Shown in pieces: positions 51,979 to 62,274 of a DNA stretch of 64,000 nt (positions are counted from its first letter, which is position 1; every line of letters starts with the position of its first letter). Source of the stretch: Streptomyces sp. NBC_01498 (GTDB taxonomy: Bacteria; Actinomycetota; Actinomycetes; Streptomycetales; Streptomycetaceae); assembly GCF_036327775.1 (NCBI RefSeq), contig NZ_CP109598.1:4030001-4094000 (forward strand), read 5' to 3'. The notes beneath the pieces are model-generated. The model saw only the letters and a program-made list of their open reading frames with translations. It did not search any database and was not told the DNA's origin. The position numbers and the translations under genes were made by a program.

Positions 51979-54552
51979 CTACGCCGGGTCGTCCGCCAGT
52001 TCCGCCACTCCCGTGATGCGGTGCAGCGGGTATGTGCGGACCTCGTCCGCCGTGTGGTCGTACGCCGTCACGAAACCGCCCTCGACCCGCACCGGCGCGA
52101 TCACGCGCTGGCTCGCCGCGCCCTCCGCGTTGACGTACCCGATCCAGACCGCCGAGCCCGTCAGCGCCGCCGCCTGCACCGTCGCCAGCGTCTCCGCCGG
52201 TGCGGTGCGCGGCAGTTCGCCGCCCGTCGGCGCCGTGGAGGTGACCGGGTCGGGGAGCGTCGCGCGTACGGCGTTGGCCGCCTGGTCACCCGCCCGGATC
52301 GCCCGTACCGCCGCCCCGAGCAGTGTCGGCGCGGGCACCGGCGGGCCGTCCGGCACGGGGGCGGGCGGTGTACGCGGCGGGGTGCGGTGCGCGTGCGCCC
52401 GGGTGACCAGGACATCGCCCTCGGGGGACTCGGCGGTGGGCGCCAGGCCCATCGCGCGCAGCCCTTCCAGCAGTGTCCGGGGGTCGGCCTGGGTCGCGAG
52501 GACCGTGGGTGCGAGACGGCGCAGCCGCAGGGCGCCCGAGCGCCGGTCGGCCAGGATCTCCTCCAGGACGGCCTCGTCGTCGCAGCGCACGTACGCCGAC
52601 GCCGAGCCGATCCGCAGATGCCCGTGGCGCCGCGCCATGTCGTCGATCAGGTAGCTGAGCGGCTGCGGCACCGGCGTACGGCTGTGCGCCGCGAGGAAGG
52701 CGTGCAGGTCGGACGCCGCCTGCCCGGCGTCGAGCGCGCGGCGTACGGAGGCGGGCGTGAAGCGGTAGACGGTGGCGCCGCCCCGGGACTCGACGTCGGC
52801 CAGCACGGACAGCGTCTCGGCCAGCGGGCGCAGCAGCGGGCCGGGGGCGACGGCCGTCAGGTCGGCCTGGAGGAGTACGTGGTCGAGCGGTTCGGGGAGG
52901 TGGGGCGCGAGCGCGTGGGCGGCGCGCAGACCGCCCACGGAGAGTTCCGCGCCGGAGTCTCCCGCGCGGGAGACGGGCTTCGGGACCGCCGTGCCCCCGG
53001 TTCCGCCGGGCGTCTCGGCGATCAGCGCGCGGCCGTGCGACGACAGGGCGCCCCGGCCGGTGACTCCGAGCATCTCCGCCTCGTTCAGCGTCCAGGCGGC
53101 GACGCGCGCCCGCAGGTCCTCGGGCCGGTTCGCCGCCGTGCCGCGCAGCGGGCGCTCCCAGCGCAGCCGGGCGAGCACGCTCTCGGCGTCCGGCGCGGTG
53201 CCCTCGGGGAGACTCGCGAGCAGGTCGAGCACATGGCGCCGTACTTCCGGCGCGCTGCCCCGGTCCAGATCGGGGCCGAGGGCGGCGAGCGTACGGCCCT
53301 TGCTGTCCTGGCTGCCGACCAGGCCCGCCGTGCGGGTGGCGGTGAGCCAGGCGGCGGCCAGCCGCGCCCACCGTTCGGCGGGCGGCAGGTCGGGCCACTC
53401 GTCGTAGGCGGGCGTCGGCGCGTACCGTTCGTCCGCCTGTCCGTCCGCCGCCAACAGCCCTGCCGCGTAGGCGAGTTCGACCCAGAAGGCGGCCACGGGC
53501 TCGGTGACGTCCAGGGCGGTGGCGGTGCGTTTGAGGTCCCGTACGGAGAGGCCACCGGCGCGCAGGACGTTCGGGCCGCCCTCGTTCCACTCCCGGGCCA
53601 GCTCCTCGACCGTCTCCAGCGCCGTGTACGCCTGCGCCGCCGCCGCGCTGTCCACAACCTGTGGACGGCCGGCGGACGCCGAGGCCCCCGGCACGGCCGA
53701 CGCCGCCGAGGCCACCGACACCGCCGAGGGGTGCGGGAGGATCTCCGGCGGCTCCGGCTCGGTGTGCCGGTGCGCGCGCCCGCCCCGCAGATGCAGCGCG
53801 GCCTCGCGCGGCAGTACGACGGTGCGCGTCGAGGTCGGCAGCAGCAGCCCGTGGTCCCGCAGCCACTGCACGGGCGGCGCGGGCTTGGAGGTGATCTCGC
53901 CGTACGGCGGCCCCCACACCAGCCGGTCGAGCACGGCCAGCGACTCGGACGGGGCGGTGTCGAGGAGCGCCGCCATCCGGGTGCGGTCGGTGAACAGCGT
54001 GGTCAGCGCGGCGACCGCCGAGACCGGGTCGTGCGTGGAGGGCAGCCCGGCGGTGGTGATGATCTCCTGGAGGCGGCCCGGCGACATCCCCGCCGTGGCC
54101 TCGGCGACGGTCGGCCCGAGCCCGGTCGGGGACGGGTGGCCGGGCGACGGGGCCAGGATCTCGCGGGCCGTGCGGACCAGCCGCAGCCGGTCGTCGGCGC
54201 CCCAGATCAGCGCCTGCTCGCGCAGCGCGTCGACGGCGCGCGGCAGGGCCGCCTCGACACGCGGATCACCCTCGTCGCCGGTCATCAGCGCGCGGACGCC
54301 TTCGTACGAGGCGGGCTCGGCCGCCGCCGCCAGCGCCTCGGCGGTCTGGAGCGTGAAACGGTCGAGCCGCTCCAGCGCCCGCATGACGGAGGCGCGGGTA
54401 CCGGCCCGGGTGGCGAGCTGGCCGAGGTCGTTGGGGACGGGGCTCAGCAGGTCGGGACGCGCGCGCAGCAGGGCGGCCAGCGCGTCGTCGTCGCGGGTGC
54501 GCAGGGCCTCCGCGAGCGTACGCGGGGGCGTTCCGCCGGATCGTTCGGACAC
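51979..54552 (-). CDS. Helicase-associated / WYL-like domain protein
   Basis: The product has 857 residues from GTG 54552 with GGAGGCGCAC upstream. It is soluble, mostly helical, with the Helicase_C_3 (XPB/Ssl2-like N-terminal) block at about 560-720 (LPEPLDHVLLQADLTAVAPGPL, YRFTPASVRRALDAGQAASDLHAFL, VRCDDEAVLEEILADRR). The last 50 residues are WYL-like (VWIGYVNAEGAASQRVIAPVRVEGG, DHTADEVRTYPLHRITGV). No Walker motifs are present, so it is not itself a helicase. It follows the XPB-like gene and may belong to the same repair-linked set; WYL domains bind ligands or nucleic acid. Confidence 0.82.
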   Translation of the reverse strand: MSERSGGTPPRTLAEALRTRDDDALAALLRARPDLLSPVPNDLGQLATRAGTRASVMRALERLDRFTLQTAEALAAAAEPASYEGVRALMTGDEGDPRVEAALPRAVDALREQALIWGADDRLRLVRTAREILAPSPGHPSPTGLGPTVAEATAGMSPGRLQEIITTAGLPSTHDPVSAVAALTTLFTDRTRMAALLDTAPSESLAVLDRLVWGPPYGEITSKPAPPVQWLRDHGLLLPTSTRTVVLPREAALHLRGGRAHRHTEPEPPEILPHPSAVSVASAASAVPGASASAGRPQVVDSAAAAQAYTALETVEELAREWNEGGPNVLRAGGLSVRDLKRTATALDVTEPVAAFWVELAYAAGLLAADGQADERYAPTPAYDEWPDLPPAERWARLAAAWLTATRTAGLVGSQDSKGRTLAALGPDLDRGSAPEVRRHVLDLLASLPEGTAPDAESVLARLRWERPLRGTAANRPEDLRARVAAWTLNEAEMLGVTGRGALSSHGRALIAETPGGTGGTAVPKPVSRAGDSGAELSVGGLRAAHALAPHLPEPLDHVLLQADLTAVAPGPLLRPLAETLSVLADVESRGGATVYRFTPASVRRALDAGQAASDLHAFLAAHSRTPVPQPLSYLIDDMARRHGHLRIGSASAYVRCDDEAVLEEILADRRSGALRLRRLAPTVLATQADPRTLLEGLRAMGLAPTAESPEGDVLVTRAHAHRTPPRTPPAPVPDGPPVPAPTLLGAAVRAIRAGDQAANAVRATLPDPVTSTAPTGGELPRTAPAETLATVQAAALTGSAVWIGYVNAEGAASQRVIAPVRVEGGFVTAYDHTADEVRTYPLHRITGVAELADDPA

Positions 54553-54688
54553 GTGCGCCTCCAGGGCGTTCAGCTGGTTCCCATCCGCCCCACGTTAGCC
54601 CCTGCGGGGCCGCTGACCGGGGCGCCGGCCGCCGGGGCGACGGACGGCGCGGGCCAAGGGGCGGTGCCGGGGCGGGTGTTGAGGTTTG

Positions 54689-54717
54689 TTGACAGGCGCG
54701 GGAGAGCTGCGTGTAAT
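54689..54717 (+). promoter_or_regulatory. Near-consensus vegetative promoter
   Basis: TTGACA (54689-54694), 17-bp spacer, TGTAAT (54712-54717). This is the closest match to a housekeeping sigma promoter in the window. It drives toward the small leader ORF and the nitroreductase-hemerythrin gene. Confidence 0.85.
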
Positions 54718-54800
54718 GGGGGCGGTGCCGCGTGGCGCCGGCCGAAGAGCAGTGGGCGGGCCGGTGACCGGGCGAGCACCCTTCATACGAGGACTCCGCC

Positions 54801-54839
54801 ATGAGTACACACTCCGCGACCCGTATCCGACGCGTCTGA
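54801..54839 (+). CDS. Possible 12-residue leader peptide
   Basis: ATG 54801 follows GAGGAC by 9 nt and opens MSTHSATRIRRV, ending TGA at 54837-54839. The ACGCGTC inverted repeat over its end (GACGCGTCTGACGCGTC) could fold. The short frame, good ribosome site and strong promoter 90 bp upstream suggest a leader ORF; there is no run of any single amino acid that would show attenuation. Could be chance. Confidence 0.35.
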   Translation: MSTHSATRIRRV

Positions 54840-54996
54840 CGCGTCGCGCGTGATCCGACGCAGCGAGCGAGCGCCCAGCGGCGCCACCGCGACCGCGCGT
54901 CCCTTCTCCCTTTCCACCTCCCCCTTCCACTTTCTTTTCCGCTTTTCCGCGCCGGTCCCCGGGGGCCGCGCCCCTTCTTCGGAGAGCCAGAAACGC

Positions 54997-55872
54997 ATGC
55001 GCATGCCCACGTCGCCCCATGACTCCCTCGCCGATCCCGCCGCCGCCGACACCGAGGGCGCGGACGTCCTTCTGCTGACCACCACGAGCGCGGCGCCGGG
55101 GTCCGCCGCCCGGACCGTCCGGCTCGGGTACGCCCGCCGGGGCGAGTCCTTCCTCGTCGTCGCGTCCGACCCGGACGCCCCCGGCCGTCTCCCCGCCTGG
55201 TACCAGGATCTGCTCGACCACCCGGTGGTGGGCGTCGAGATCGGCGACGACTCCTTCCAGGCCCTCGCGATCCCGGCCGGCGCGCCGGCCCCGACCGCCC
55301 CGGCAGCCCTGGCCGACGCGCCCGGTACCGCCGACGGGGCGGCCCCGGCCCCGCCGGTCGTGGTGCTGGAGCGCGCCACGGCCGGGGAGAGCCCGCGCCG
55401 GGTCAGGACCCTCGCCGACAAGCTCCAGGAGGTGCACGGCCAACTGCGCGCCCAACTGCGGCTGGTGACCGACGACGTGGACGCCCACCTCACGGCGCTC
55501 GCCGCCCACGAGGGCCCCGGCGCGCCGCCCGCGCCGAGCCTCGGGTTCCAGATCCGGCAGCGCTGCCTTGCGTTCTGCCAGGCGCTGGAGTTCCACCACA
55601 CCGCCGAGGACGGGCACCTTTTCCCCGGAATCGCCCAGTATCACCCGTACTTGGCCGAGGTCTTCGACCGGCTGAGCGCCGAGCACCGTACGGTCGCGCG
55701 TCTCCAGGACGGACTGGTGGCCCTGCTCGCCGACCTCGGAACGGTCGAACCCGCCCGCTTCCGGGCCGAGTTGACGGAGATGACGGCGGAGCTGACCGCG
55801 CACCTGGACTATGAGGAGGAGATGATCCTGCCGCTGCTGGCGGACGTTCCGTGGCCGCCCCCCGCCAGGTGA
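54997..55872 (+). CDS. Deazaflavin-dependent nitroreductase-like domain fused to hemerythrin
   Basis: The product has 291 residues from ATG 54997 with GGAGAG upstream; 55003 is an alternative start. Residues about 20-95 match the DUF385/Ddn fold (ADVLLLTTTSAAPGS, RLGYARRGESFLVVASDPDAPGRLPAWYQDLLDHPVVGVEIGDDSFQA) that binds F420. Residues about 145-285 are a hemerythrin HHE domain (FCQALEFHHTAEDGHLFPGI, LSAEHRTVARLQDGL, AHLDYEEEMILPLL) with the di-iron His/Glu ligands. It may couple redox or oxygen sensing to reduction of a quinone-like or nitro substrate. The Ddn part is short, so F420 use is unproven. Confidence 0.82.
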   Translation: MRMPTSPHDSLADPAAADTEGADVLLLTTTSAAPGSAARTVRLGYARRGESFLVVASDPDAPGRLPAWYQDLLDHPVVGVEIGDDSFQALAIPAGAPAPTAPAALADAPGTADGAAPAPPVVVLERATAGESPRRVRTLADKLQEVHGQLRAQLRLVTDDVDAHLTALAAHEGPGAPPAPSLGFQIRQRCLAFCQALEFHHTAEDGHLFPGIAQYHPYLAEVFDRLSAEHRTVARLQDGLVALLADLGTVEPARFRAELTEMTAELTAHLDYEEEMILPLLADVPWPPPAR

Positions 55873-56003
55873 TCGCCGGGTGATCGCCGGGTGGTCGCCC
55901 GGCGACTGCCGGGGTGACGCCGTGCCCGTATGTCGTACTGGACGTACGGGTACGAGCGCGACACCATCGGCAGCGTACGGCGGGCGCGTCAGCGGAGGGC
56001 ACT

Positions 56004-57191
56004 GTGGGGATCGAGAGCGACCAGCTCGTCTACGACTATCTGAGCCGGGTCGGAGACGTGGCCCAGCAGCGGCAGTTGCCCTCCGGTGAGCGGATGAGAC
56101 TCGTCGCCGGACTGCGCGGCGAGATCGACCGGCAGCGCGGCACGTTCGGCGGCGACAGCCCGGCCGCCGTCCGCCGCATCCTGGGCCGGCTCGGCTCGCC
56201 GGACGACGTGGTGGGCGCGGCGGCGGACGGCAACTCCGGCTTTACGGGCGGCTCCGGCTCCGCGGGTGGTTTCGGTTCCGGGGGTGGTTCCGGTTCCGCG
56301 GGCGGCGGAAGTCCCGCCGGGAGCTGGAGCCTTGGCGGCGAGGAGCCGGGGGCCGGCCCGCCGCCCCCGTCCGGGCCCGCGCTCCCGAAGCAACGCGCGC
56401 GGCGCGGACGCGGCCGGGGCCTCGGACTCGGCCTGGGCGGCGGGGCGTCGCTGCCGAAGCAGACACGCGGGTCCGCACCCGAGCCGTCCGCCCCGCCCAC
56501 CGCCTCCCCGCCCCACCTGGCCCCCACGCACGAACTCGGCGTGTCCGGCAGCGAACCGGACTGGTGGCGCGTCGACCCCGGCCCGCTGGGCACGGCCACC
56601 GGCGTCTCCGGTTTCGTCGGCGGCGTCGAGATCCCCGAGATACTGAAACCGCCGCCCACCCCCGAGGAACTCGCCGAGAAGGCCCGCCTCGCGAAGGAGG
56701 CGGAAGCCGCGGCAGCCGCGCCGGAGCCCGTGGAGAAGACCGAACCGGGCGGGCTGCTGCCCCGTCTGCTGCCGCGCCTGCCGCGCCGTACGAAGAAGTC
56801 CGCCCCCTCGGCCCCGGCCGTGGTCGTCGCTCCCGCCGAGAAGGCCCGACCCGGATTCCAGCTCACCAACCCGTTCCTGCTGCTGGCCGCCGGGCTCCTC
56901 GTCGTCGGCGCGATCCTCGGCTCCTGGCTGGCGCTCGCGGGTGGCTGGGTCCTCGCGTACGCCTCCCGCCGCCTGTCACCCTTCGAGGCGAAACTGGCGG
57001 TCTTCGGCCTGCCGATCGTGACGGTCGCCGGTGCCGGGCTCTGGTTGTGGGGCCGTACGACCGGGCGCTGGGGCGAACCCATCCCGGCGGGCGCGATGGG
57101 CGACTCGATCACGGAGGCGCTGCCGGTGGTCGTCCGGGTGGCCGCCGTCAGCTCGGCGCTCTTCCTGGTGTGGCGCTCGCGCCGCCGCTGA
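56004..57191 (+). CDS. Membrane protein with HAAS-like N-terminus
   Basis: The product has 395 residues from GTG 56004 with GCGGAGGGCACT upstream. Residues 1-75 are a helical domain (ESDQLVYDYLSRVGDVAQQRQLPSGERMRLVAGLRGEI, ILGRLGSPDDVV) of the HAAS type that usually partners PadR-like or other regulators. A long Gly/Ser/Pro linker (75-260) precedes four membrane segments (LLLAAGLLVVGAILGSWLAL, GWVLAYASRRL, LAVFGLPIVTVAGAGLWLWG, VVVRVAAVSSALFLVW). It is likely a membrane sensor or scaffold conserved in Streptomyces. No regulator gene is adjacent. Confidence 0.75.
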   Translation: MGIESDQLVYDYLSRVGDVAQQRQLPSGERMRLVAGLRGEIDRQRGTFGGDSPAAVRRILGRLGSPDDVVGAAADGNSGFTGGSGSAGGFGSGGGSGSAGGGSPAGSWSLGGEEPGAGPPPPSGPALPKQRARRGRGRGLGLGLGGGASLPKQTRGSAPEPSAPPTASPPHLAPTHELGVSGSEPDWWRVDPGPLGTATGVSGFVGGVEIPEILKPPPTPEELAEKARLAKEAEAAAAAPEPVEKTEPGGLLPRLLPRLPRRTKKSAPSAPAVVVAPAEKARPGFQLTNPFLLLAAGLLVVGAILGSWLALAGGWVLAYASRRLSPFEAKLAVFGLPIVTVAGAGLWLWGRTTGRWGEPIPAGAMGDSITEALPVVVRVAAVSSALFLVWRSRRR

Positions 57192-57244
57192 GACGGGGAG
57201 CGCGCCGCCCCGCCGAGCCGGGCCTTCCGCCACGCGTACGGGCG

Positions 57245-58095
<851 letters not shown>

Positions 58096-58099
<4 letters not shown>

Positions 58100-59280
58100 G
58101 TTCCGGCTCCTGCGGTACGGCTGCGGATGATCAGCCAGATCAGATACGGGGCGCCGATCGCCGCCGTGAGTACCCCCACGGGCAGCTCGGTCGGCGCGAA
58201 CAGCTTGCGCGCGCAGAGGTCGGCGAGCACGACGATCACCGCGCCGAGCAGCGCCGAGCAGAGCAGCGGGATCTGCGCCGTACGCGTCGTCCGCCGGGCG
58301 ATCTGCGGGGCGAGCAGCGCCACGAAGTCCACCGGCCCGGCGGCGCCGGTCGCGACGGAGGCAAGTACCACTCCGAGCAGGACCAGCCCGAGGCGTACGC
58401 GCCCCAGGCGTACGCCGAGCGCGGTGGCAGTGCCGTCGTCCAGCGACACCGCGCGCTGGGCGTACGCCGCCCACGCCACGGCGGGCAGCAGGATCAGCAG
58501 CACCCAGCCGAGCTGTCCGGCCTCGTCCCAGCCCCGGCCGTTGAGCGAACCGGTCATCCACACCTGCGCCTGCTGGGCCACGAGCGGGTCGCCCTTGGTC
58601 ATGAACAGCGTGGTCAGCGAGCGCAGCGCGATCGCGACACCGATGCCGACGAGGACGAAGCGCGTGGCGTGCAGCCCGCCGCGCCAGGCGAAGACGTACA
58701 CGAGCGCGGCGGCCAGCAGGCCGCCGACGACGGAGAGATAGGGCAGGACGGTGAAGGACGCGACGCCGTACGTCATCGCGAAGACCGTCAGCGCGCTCGC
58801 GCCCTGCGAGACACCGATGATGTCGGGGCTGGCGAGCGGGTTGCGGGCGACGGTCTGGATGAGCGCGCCCGAGACGCCGAAGGCGGCGCCGACGAGGAGA
58901 CCGACGGTCATACGCGGCAGGCGCAGCGTGCCGACGACCAGTTCGGCCGGCGACGGCCGGCCCAGCAGCACCTTCAGGACCTCGGCGGGGGCGACGGAGC
59001 TTTCGCCGGCGCCGAGGTGGGCGACGCAGACGAGGCAGAGCAGTACGGAGAGGGCGAGGGCGACGAGGGACGCGCGCCGGTGCAGGAGGAACGACACGCG
59101 CGCGGTGCCGAACCGGGCCCGTACGACGCGGTATCCGACGGGCCGCACCCCGCCGCCGCCCTTGCCGATCACCGCCCGGTCGGACGGGGCCGCCCCCGTC
59201 CCCGCCCCCGTGCGCTCGCCGCTCACCTCACGGGCCTCGCCCGCCTCGCTCACGTCACTCACGTCACTGAGGTCGCTCAT
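58096..59280 (-). CDS. FecCD-family ABC transporter permease (second)
   Basis: The product has 394 residues from ATG 59280. It has a hydrophilic N-terminus of about 65 residues then about ten membrane helices of the BtuC/FecCD fold: [68 protein letters not shown] and [20 protein letters not shown] with the EAA-like ATPase contact. Overlaps the first permease stop (ATGA). The longer frame beyond 59280 reads through the first permease in another frame and is rejected. Confidence 0.93.
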
Positions 59281-60311
59281 GCCGGTACCGCCTTCCTGCG
59301 GACGAGAGCGACCAGGAACGGCGCACCGAGCAGCGCCGTCATCACCCCGGCCGGCACCTCGCCCGGCGGGAACAGGACACGGCCGATCACGTCCGCGACC
59401 AGCAGCATCACCGGCCCGACGAGCGCCGCCACCGGCAGCAGCCAGCGGTGGTCGCCGCCGACGAGCGCGCGGGCGATGTGCGGGACGGCGAGGCCGACGA
59501 AGGCGATCGGACCGGCCGCCGCGACGCCGACCCCGACGAGCACGGTCGCGCCGACGCCGCCCACGACGCGTACGGCCCCGACGTTCCGGCCGAGCCCCTT
59601 CGCGACGTCGTCGCCGAGCGCGAGCGCGTCCAGCCCGCGCGCCACGGAGACCACCAGCAGCGCGCCGACGGCGAGGAACGGCCAGACCTGGCCGACGAGT
59701 ACGGCGTCCCGGCCCGCCACCGACCCCACCTGCCAGAACCGGAACTCGTCCAGCGCGGCGGCCCGCGTCGTGAGGACACCCATCGTGACGGACACCAGGA
59801 GCGCGTTGATCGCGGCGCCGGCGAGGGCGAGTTTCACGGGCGTCGCACCGCCCCGGCCCCGGGCCGCGACGGCGTACACCGCCACGGAGGCGACCGCCGC
59901 CCCGGCGAACGCGAACCACACGTAGCCGGTCAGCGTGTGCACCCCGGCGAACGCGATGGCCAGCACGACGCCGACCGCCGCGCCCTGGCTGATGCCGAGG
60001 ACCCCGGGGTCGGCTACGGGGTTGCGGGTGATGCCCTGGAGGACCGTCCCGGCGAGCGCGAGCGCGGCGCCGACCAGCACGGCGACGACGGTACGGGGCA
60101 CCCTCAACTGCCGTACGACTTCGGCGTCGTCGCCGTGCCCCGCGCCGAGCAGGGCGTCGGCCACGGCGCCCGGCGCGATGGCGCGGGCACCGACCGCGAG
60201 GCTGAGCAGGACCGCGAGCAGCAGCGCGACGGAGGCCGCCGCCGTCCAGCCGACGCGGCGCGCGACGAGGGCACGCCTGCCGGGGTGGATCGGCGGGGCG
60301 GCGGCCGGCAT
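59277..60311 (-). CDS. FecCD-family ABC transporter permease (first)
   Basis: The product has 344 residues from ATG 60311; a TTG at 60320 adds three residues. Its membrane helices match the BtuC/FecCD fold, with LRVPRTVVAVLVGAALALAGTVLQGITRNPVADPGVLGISQGAAVG and GPIAFVGLAVPHIARALVGGDHR. It forms the heterodimer pore with the second permease. No periplasmic binding protein gene or DmdR1/IdeR iron box was found beside it. Confidence 0.93.
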   Translation of the reverse strand: MPAAAPPIHPGRRALVARRVGWTAAASVALLLAVLLSLAVGARAIAPGAVADALLGAGHGDDAEVVRQLRVPRTVVAVLVGAALALAGTVLQGITRNPVADPGVLGISQGAAVGVVLAIAFAGVHTLTGYVWFAFAGAAVASVAVYAVAARGRGGATPVKLALAGAAINALLVSVTMGVLTTRAAALDEFRFWQVGSVAGRDAVLVGQVWPFLAVGALLVVSVARGLDALALGDDVAKGLGRNVGAVRVVGGVGATVLVGVGVAAAGPIAFVGLAVPHIARALVGGDHRWLLPVAALVGPVMLLVADVIGRVLFPPGEVPAGVMTALLGAPFLVALVRRKAVPA

Positions 60312-60330
60312 CGGGACCAAGGGGGACCAA

Positions 60331-60414
60331 TCGGGGTGCGGTCGGGTGCGGTCGGGTGCGGTCGGAGACCGATCGGGTGCGCGAGGGCCCGTGCATGTTC
60401 GAACGAACTCGAAC
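60331..60414. promoter_or_regulatory. Promoter region of the ABC operon with repeats and an inverted repeat
   Basis: GGGTGCGGTC occurs three to four times in tandem (about 60334-60363). Further out, GTTCGA-N6-TCGAAC (60397-60414) is a perfect 18-bp inverted repeat. It lies 86-103 bp before the permease start and 119 bp before the divergent HAD gene. It could be an operator; it does not look like an iron box. Confidence 0.5.
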
Positions 60415-60532
60415 GGGTTCGTACGGTCGGTGTGACGAGGCTCGGAGAGGCGGGCCCAAGTCTAGGCATCGGCCCGCCGGATCCCGGGGGGAGCCGGGAG
60501 ACCGCCGCAAGGCCGCCGGGCACAATGCCGGT

Positions 60533-61348
60533 ATGACCGCAACCTCGGCTCCGTCCCCGCGCCCGCCCGCCGCGCGACCGCTGACCGTCGGCTTCGACCT
60601 CGACATGACGCTCATCGACTCCCGGCCCGGCATCCACGCGGTGTACCGGGCGCTGTCGGCCGAGACCGGGGTCGCGATCGACGCCGACCTGGCCGTGACG
60701 CGGCTCGGCCCGCCGCTGGAGGAGGAGTTGGCGCACTGGTTCCCGGCGGCGCGGATCGCGGAGATGGGGGACCGGTACCGGCAGATCTACCCGGCCCACG
60801 CCATCGCGCCGACGCTCCTCATGGCGGGCGCCCGCGAGGCCGTCGCCGCCGTACAGGCGCTCGGTGGCCGGGCCATCGTGGTGACGGCGAAACACGAGCC
60901 GAACGCCAGGATCCACCTGGCTCACCTCGGCGTCGAACCGGACGCGGTCATCGGGTGGCTGTGGGCGGAGGCCAAGGCGGAGGCGCTGCGCGAGCACGGG
61001 GCGAGCGTGTACGTGGGCGACCACACCGGCGACGTACGGGGTGCCCGTACGGCCGGGGCGCTCTCGGTCGCGGTCCCGACGGGTCCCTGCGACGAGGCGG
61101 AACTGCGGGCGGCGGGCGCCGACGTGGTGCTGCCGGACCTGCTGGCGTTCCCGGCGTGGCTGCGCTCGTACGCGGGGAGCCAGGCGGGCCAGCCGGGCGA
61201 CGAGGGCGACGCGCGTGACGGCACGGGCGACTACGGGGGTGACTACGGGGCGGAACCGGCCACCGACCGCGACTCGGCACCCGGCGAACCCGGCGCCTCC
61301 GACCGCGCCTCCGCCCCCGACCGCGCCTCCGCTCCCGGCCTCGCCTGA
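60533..61348 (+). CDS. HAD-family hydrolase
   Basis: The product has 271 residues. Haloacid-dehalogenase motifs: DLDMTLIDS (nucleophile Asp), VVTAKHEPN with the motif II Thr, KAEALREHG (motif III Lys), and VGDHTGDVRGAR (motif IV). This resembles phosphoglycolate-phosphatase-type enzymes. The last 45 residues are Asp/Gly/Ala/Ser-rich and overlap the convergent gene. ATG 60533 follows CACAAT by exactly 6 nt with no ribosome site: probably leaderless. Substrate unknown. Confidence 0.88.
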   Translation: MTATSAPSPRPPAARPLTVGFDLDMTLIDSRPGIHAVYRALSAETGVAIDADLAVTRLGPPLEEELAHWFPAARIAEMGDRYRQIYPAHAIAPTLLMAGAREAVAAVQALGGRAIVVTAKHEPNARIHLAHLGVEPDAVIGWLWAEAKAEALREHGASVYVGDHTGDVRGARTAGALSVAVPTGPCDEAELRAAGADVVLPDLLAFPAWLRSYAGSQAGQPGDEGDARDGTGDYGGDYGAEPATDRDSAPGEPGASDRASAPDRASAPGLA

Positions 61349-61608
61349 CGGCGCTGCGCGGCGATCGACCGCAGCAGCCCCGCGCCGGCGATCAGGAAGC
61401 CCACGCCCATCAGCATGGAGAGGGCGTACGCGACCGTCGGGAACGGGTCCGTCCCGAGGAACAGCGGGGCCACCGTGACCAGTGTGGCCACCGCGCCGAA
61501 GATGAAGACGATCGCGCCGATCCGGACCAGCCGGTCACCGGGTCCGGTCGTCCGGGCAGGGGTTTCCGGGGCCGGTCCCGGCGTGGGTGAGGAAGGAGTA
61601 GGGGTCAC
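61243..61608 (-). CDS. Small two-span membrane protein
   Basis: The product has 121 residues from ATG 61608: a Pro/Thr-rich N-terminus, two hydrophobic helices (IGAIVFIFGAVATLVTVAPLFLG and YALSMLMGVGFLIAGAGLL) and an Arg/Ala/Glu/Gly-rich tail. The helices look conserved; function unknown. Its last 35 codons overlap the 3' end of the HAD gene (61243-61348) on the opposite strand, an unusual tail-to-tail coding overlap of 106 bp. Confidence 0.75.
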   Translation of the reverse strand: MTPTPSSPTPGPAPETPARTTGPGDRLVRIGAIVFIFGAVATLVTVAPLFLGTDPFPTVAYALSMLMGVGFLIAGAGLLRSIAAQRRQARPGAEARSGAEARSEAPGSPGAESRSVAGSAP

Positions 61609-61772
61609 GCGACCAGGGTAGTTCCCTGCGGACAGGAACCAACCGGCGACGTCTTGTCACCGGCCCCCGGACCACTAGCCTGGGGGACGGCGGGTCGTCC
61701 GACCCGCTGTAGTGCTATCCAGAGCCGTTCTGTGCGCGCCAGCGCCCCCGACACATGAGGACGAGGACAGAC

Positions 61773-62156
61773 GTGCCTACCGGCCAGGTCAAGTGGTTCA
61801 ACCGTGAGAAGGGCTTCGGCTTTCTCTCCCGTGACGACGGCGGCGACGTCTTCGTCCACTCATCGGTCCTCCCCTCCGGAGTAGAGGCACTGAAGCCCGG
61901 CCAGCGCGTCGAGTTCGGCGTCGTCGCGGGCCAGCGCGGTGACCAGGCCCTCTCGGTCACGGTCCTCGACCCGGCCCCCTCGGTGGCGGCGGCCCAGCGC
62001 CGCAAGCCCGACGAACTGGCCTCGATCGTCCAGGACCTGACGACGCTCCTGGAGAACATCACCCCGGTGCTGGAGCGGGGCCGCTACCCCGACAAGACCC
62101 AGGGCGCCAAGATCGCGGGCCTCCTCCGCGCGGTGGCGGACCAACTCGACGTCTAG
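61773..62156 (+). CDS. Cold-shock-domain protein with C-terminal helical extension
   Basis: The product has 127 residues from GTG 61773 (the frame also has ATG 61755, but GAGGACGAGGAC favours GTG). Residues 1-65 are a cold-shock domain (VKWFNREKGFGFLSRDDGGDVFVHSSVL); the rest is helical (ELASIVQDLTTLLENITPVLERGRYPD, IAGLLRAVADQLDV). This 127-residue form is typical of a Streptomyces family distinct from the 67-residue CspA type. RNA chaperone or regulator. Confidence 0.92.
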   Translation: MPTGQVKWFNREKGFGFLSRDDGGDVFVHSSVLPSGVEALKPGQRVEFGVVAGQRGDQALSVTVLDPAPSVAAAQRRKPDELASIVQDLTTLLENITPVLERGRYPDKTQGAKIAGLLRAVADQLDV

Positions 62157-62274
62157 GAAGGGCCGTCGGGACCGGAACACCCCCCGCCCGTACGTCGGTC
62201 CCCTCCGTCCGCGCCCGGTCCCCCGGCCCACCCCTCCGTACCCGGTCCACCCCCGGCACGGCCGTCCCGTCGCC

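Noticed and set aside
60397..60414. Possible LexA or iron-box operator
   Set aside because: GTTCGA-N6-TCGAAC does not match the recalled LexA (GAAC-N4-GTTC) or DmdR1 patterns; kept only as an unassigned inverted repeat.
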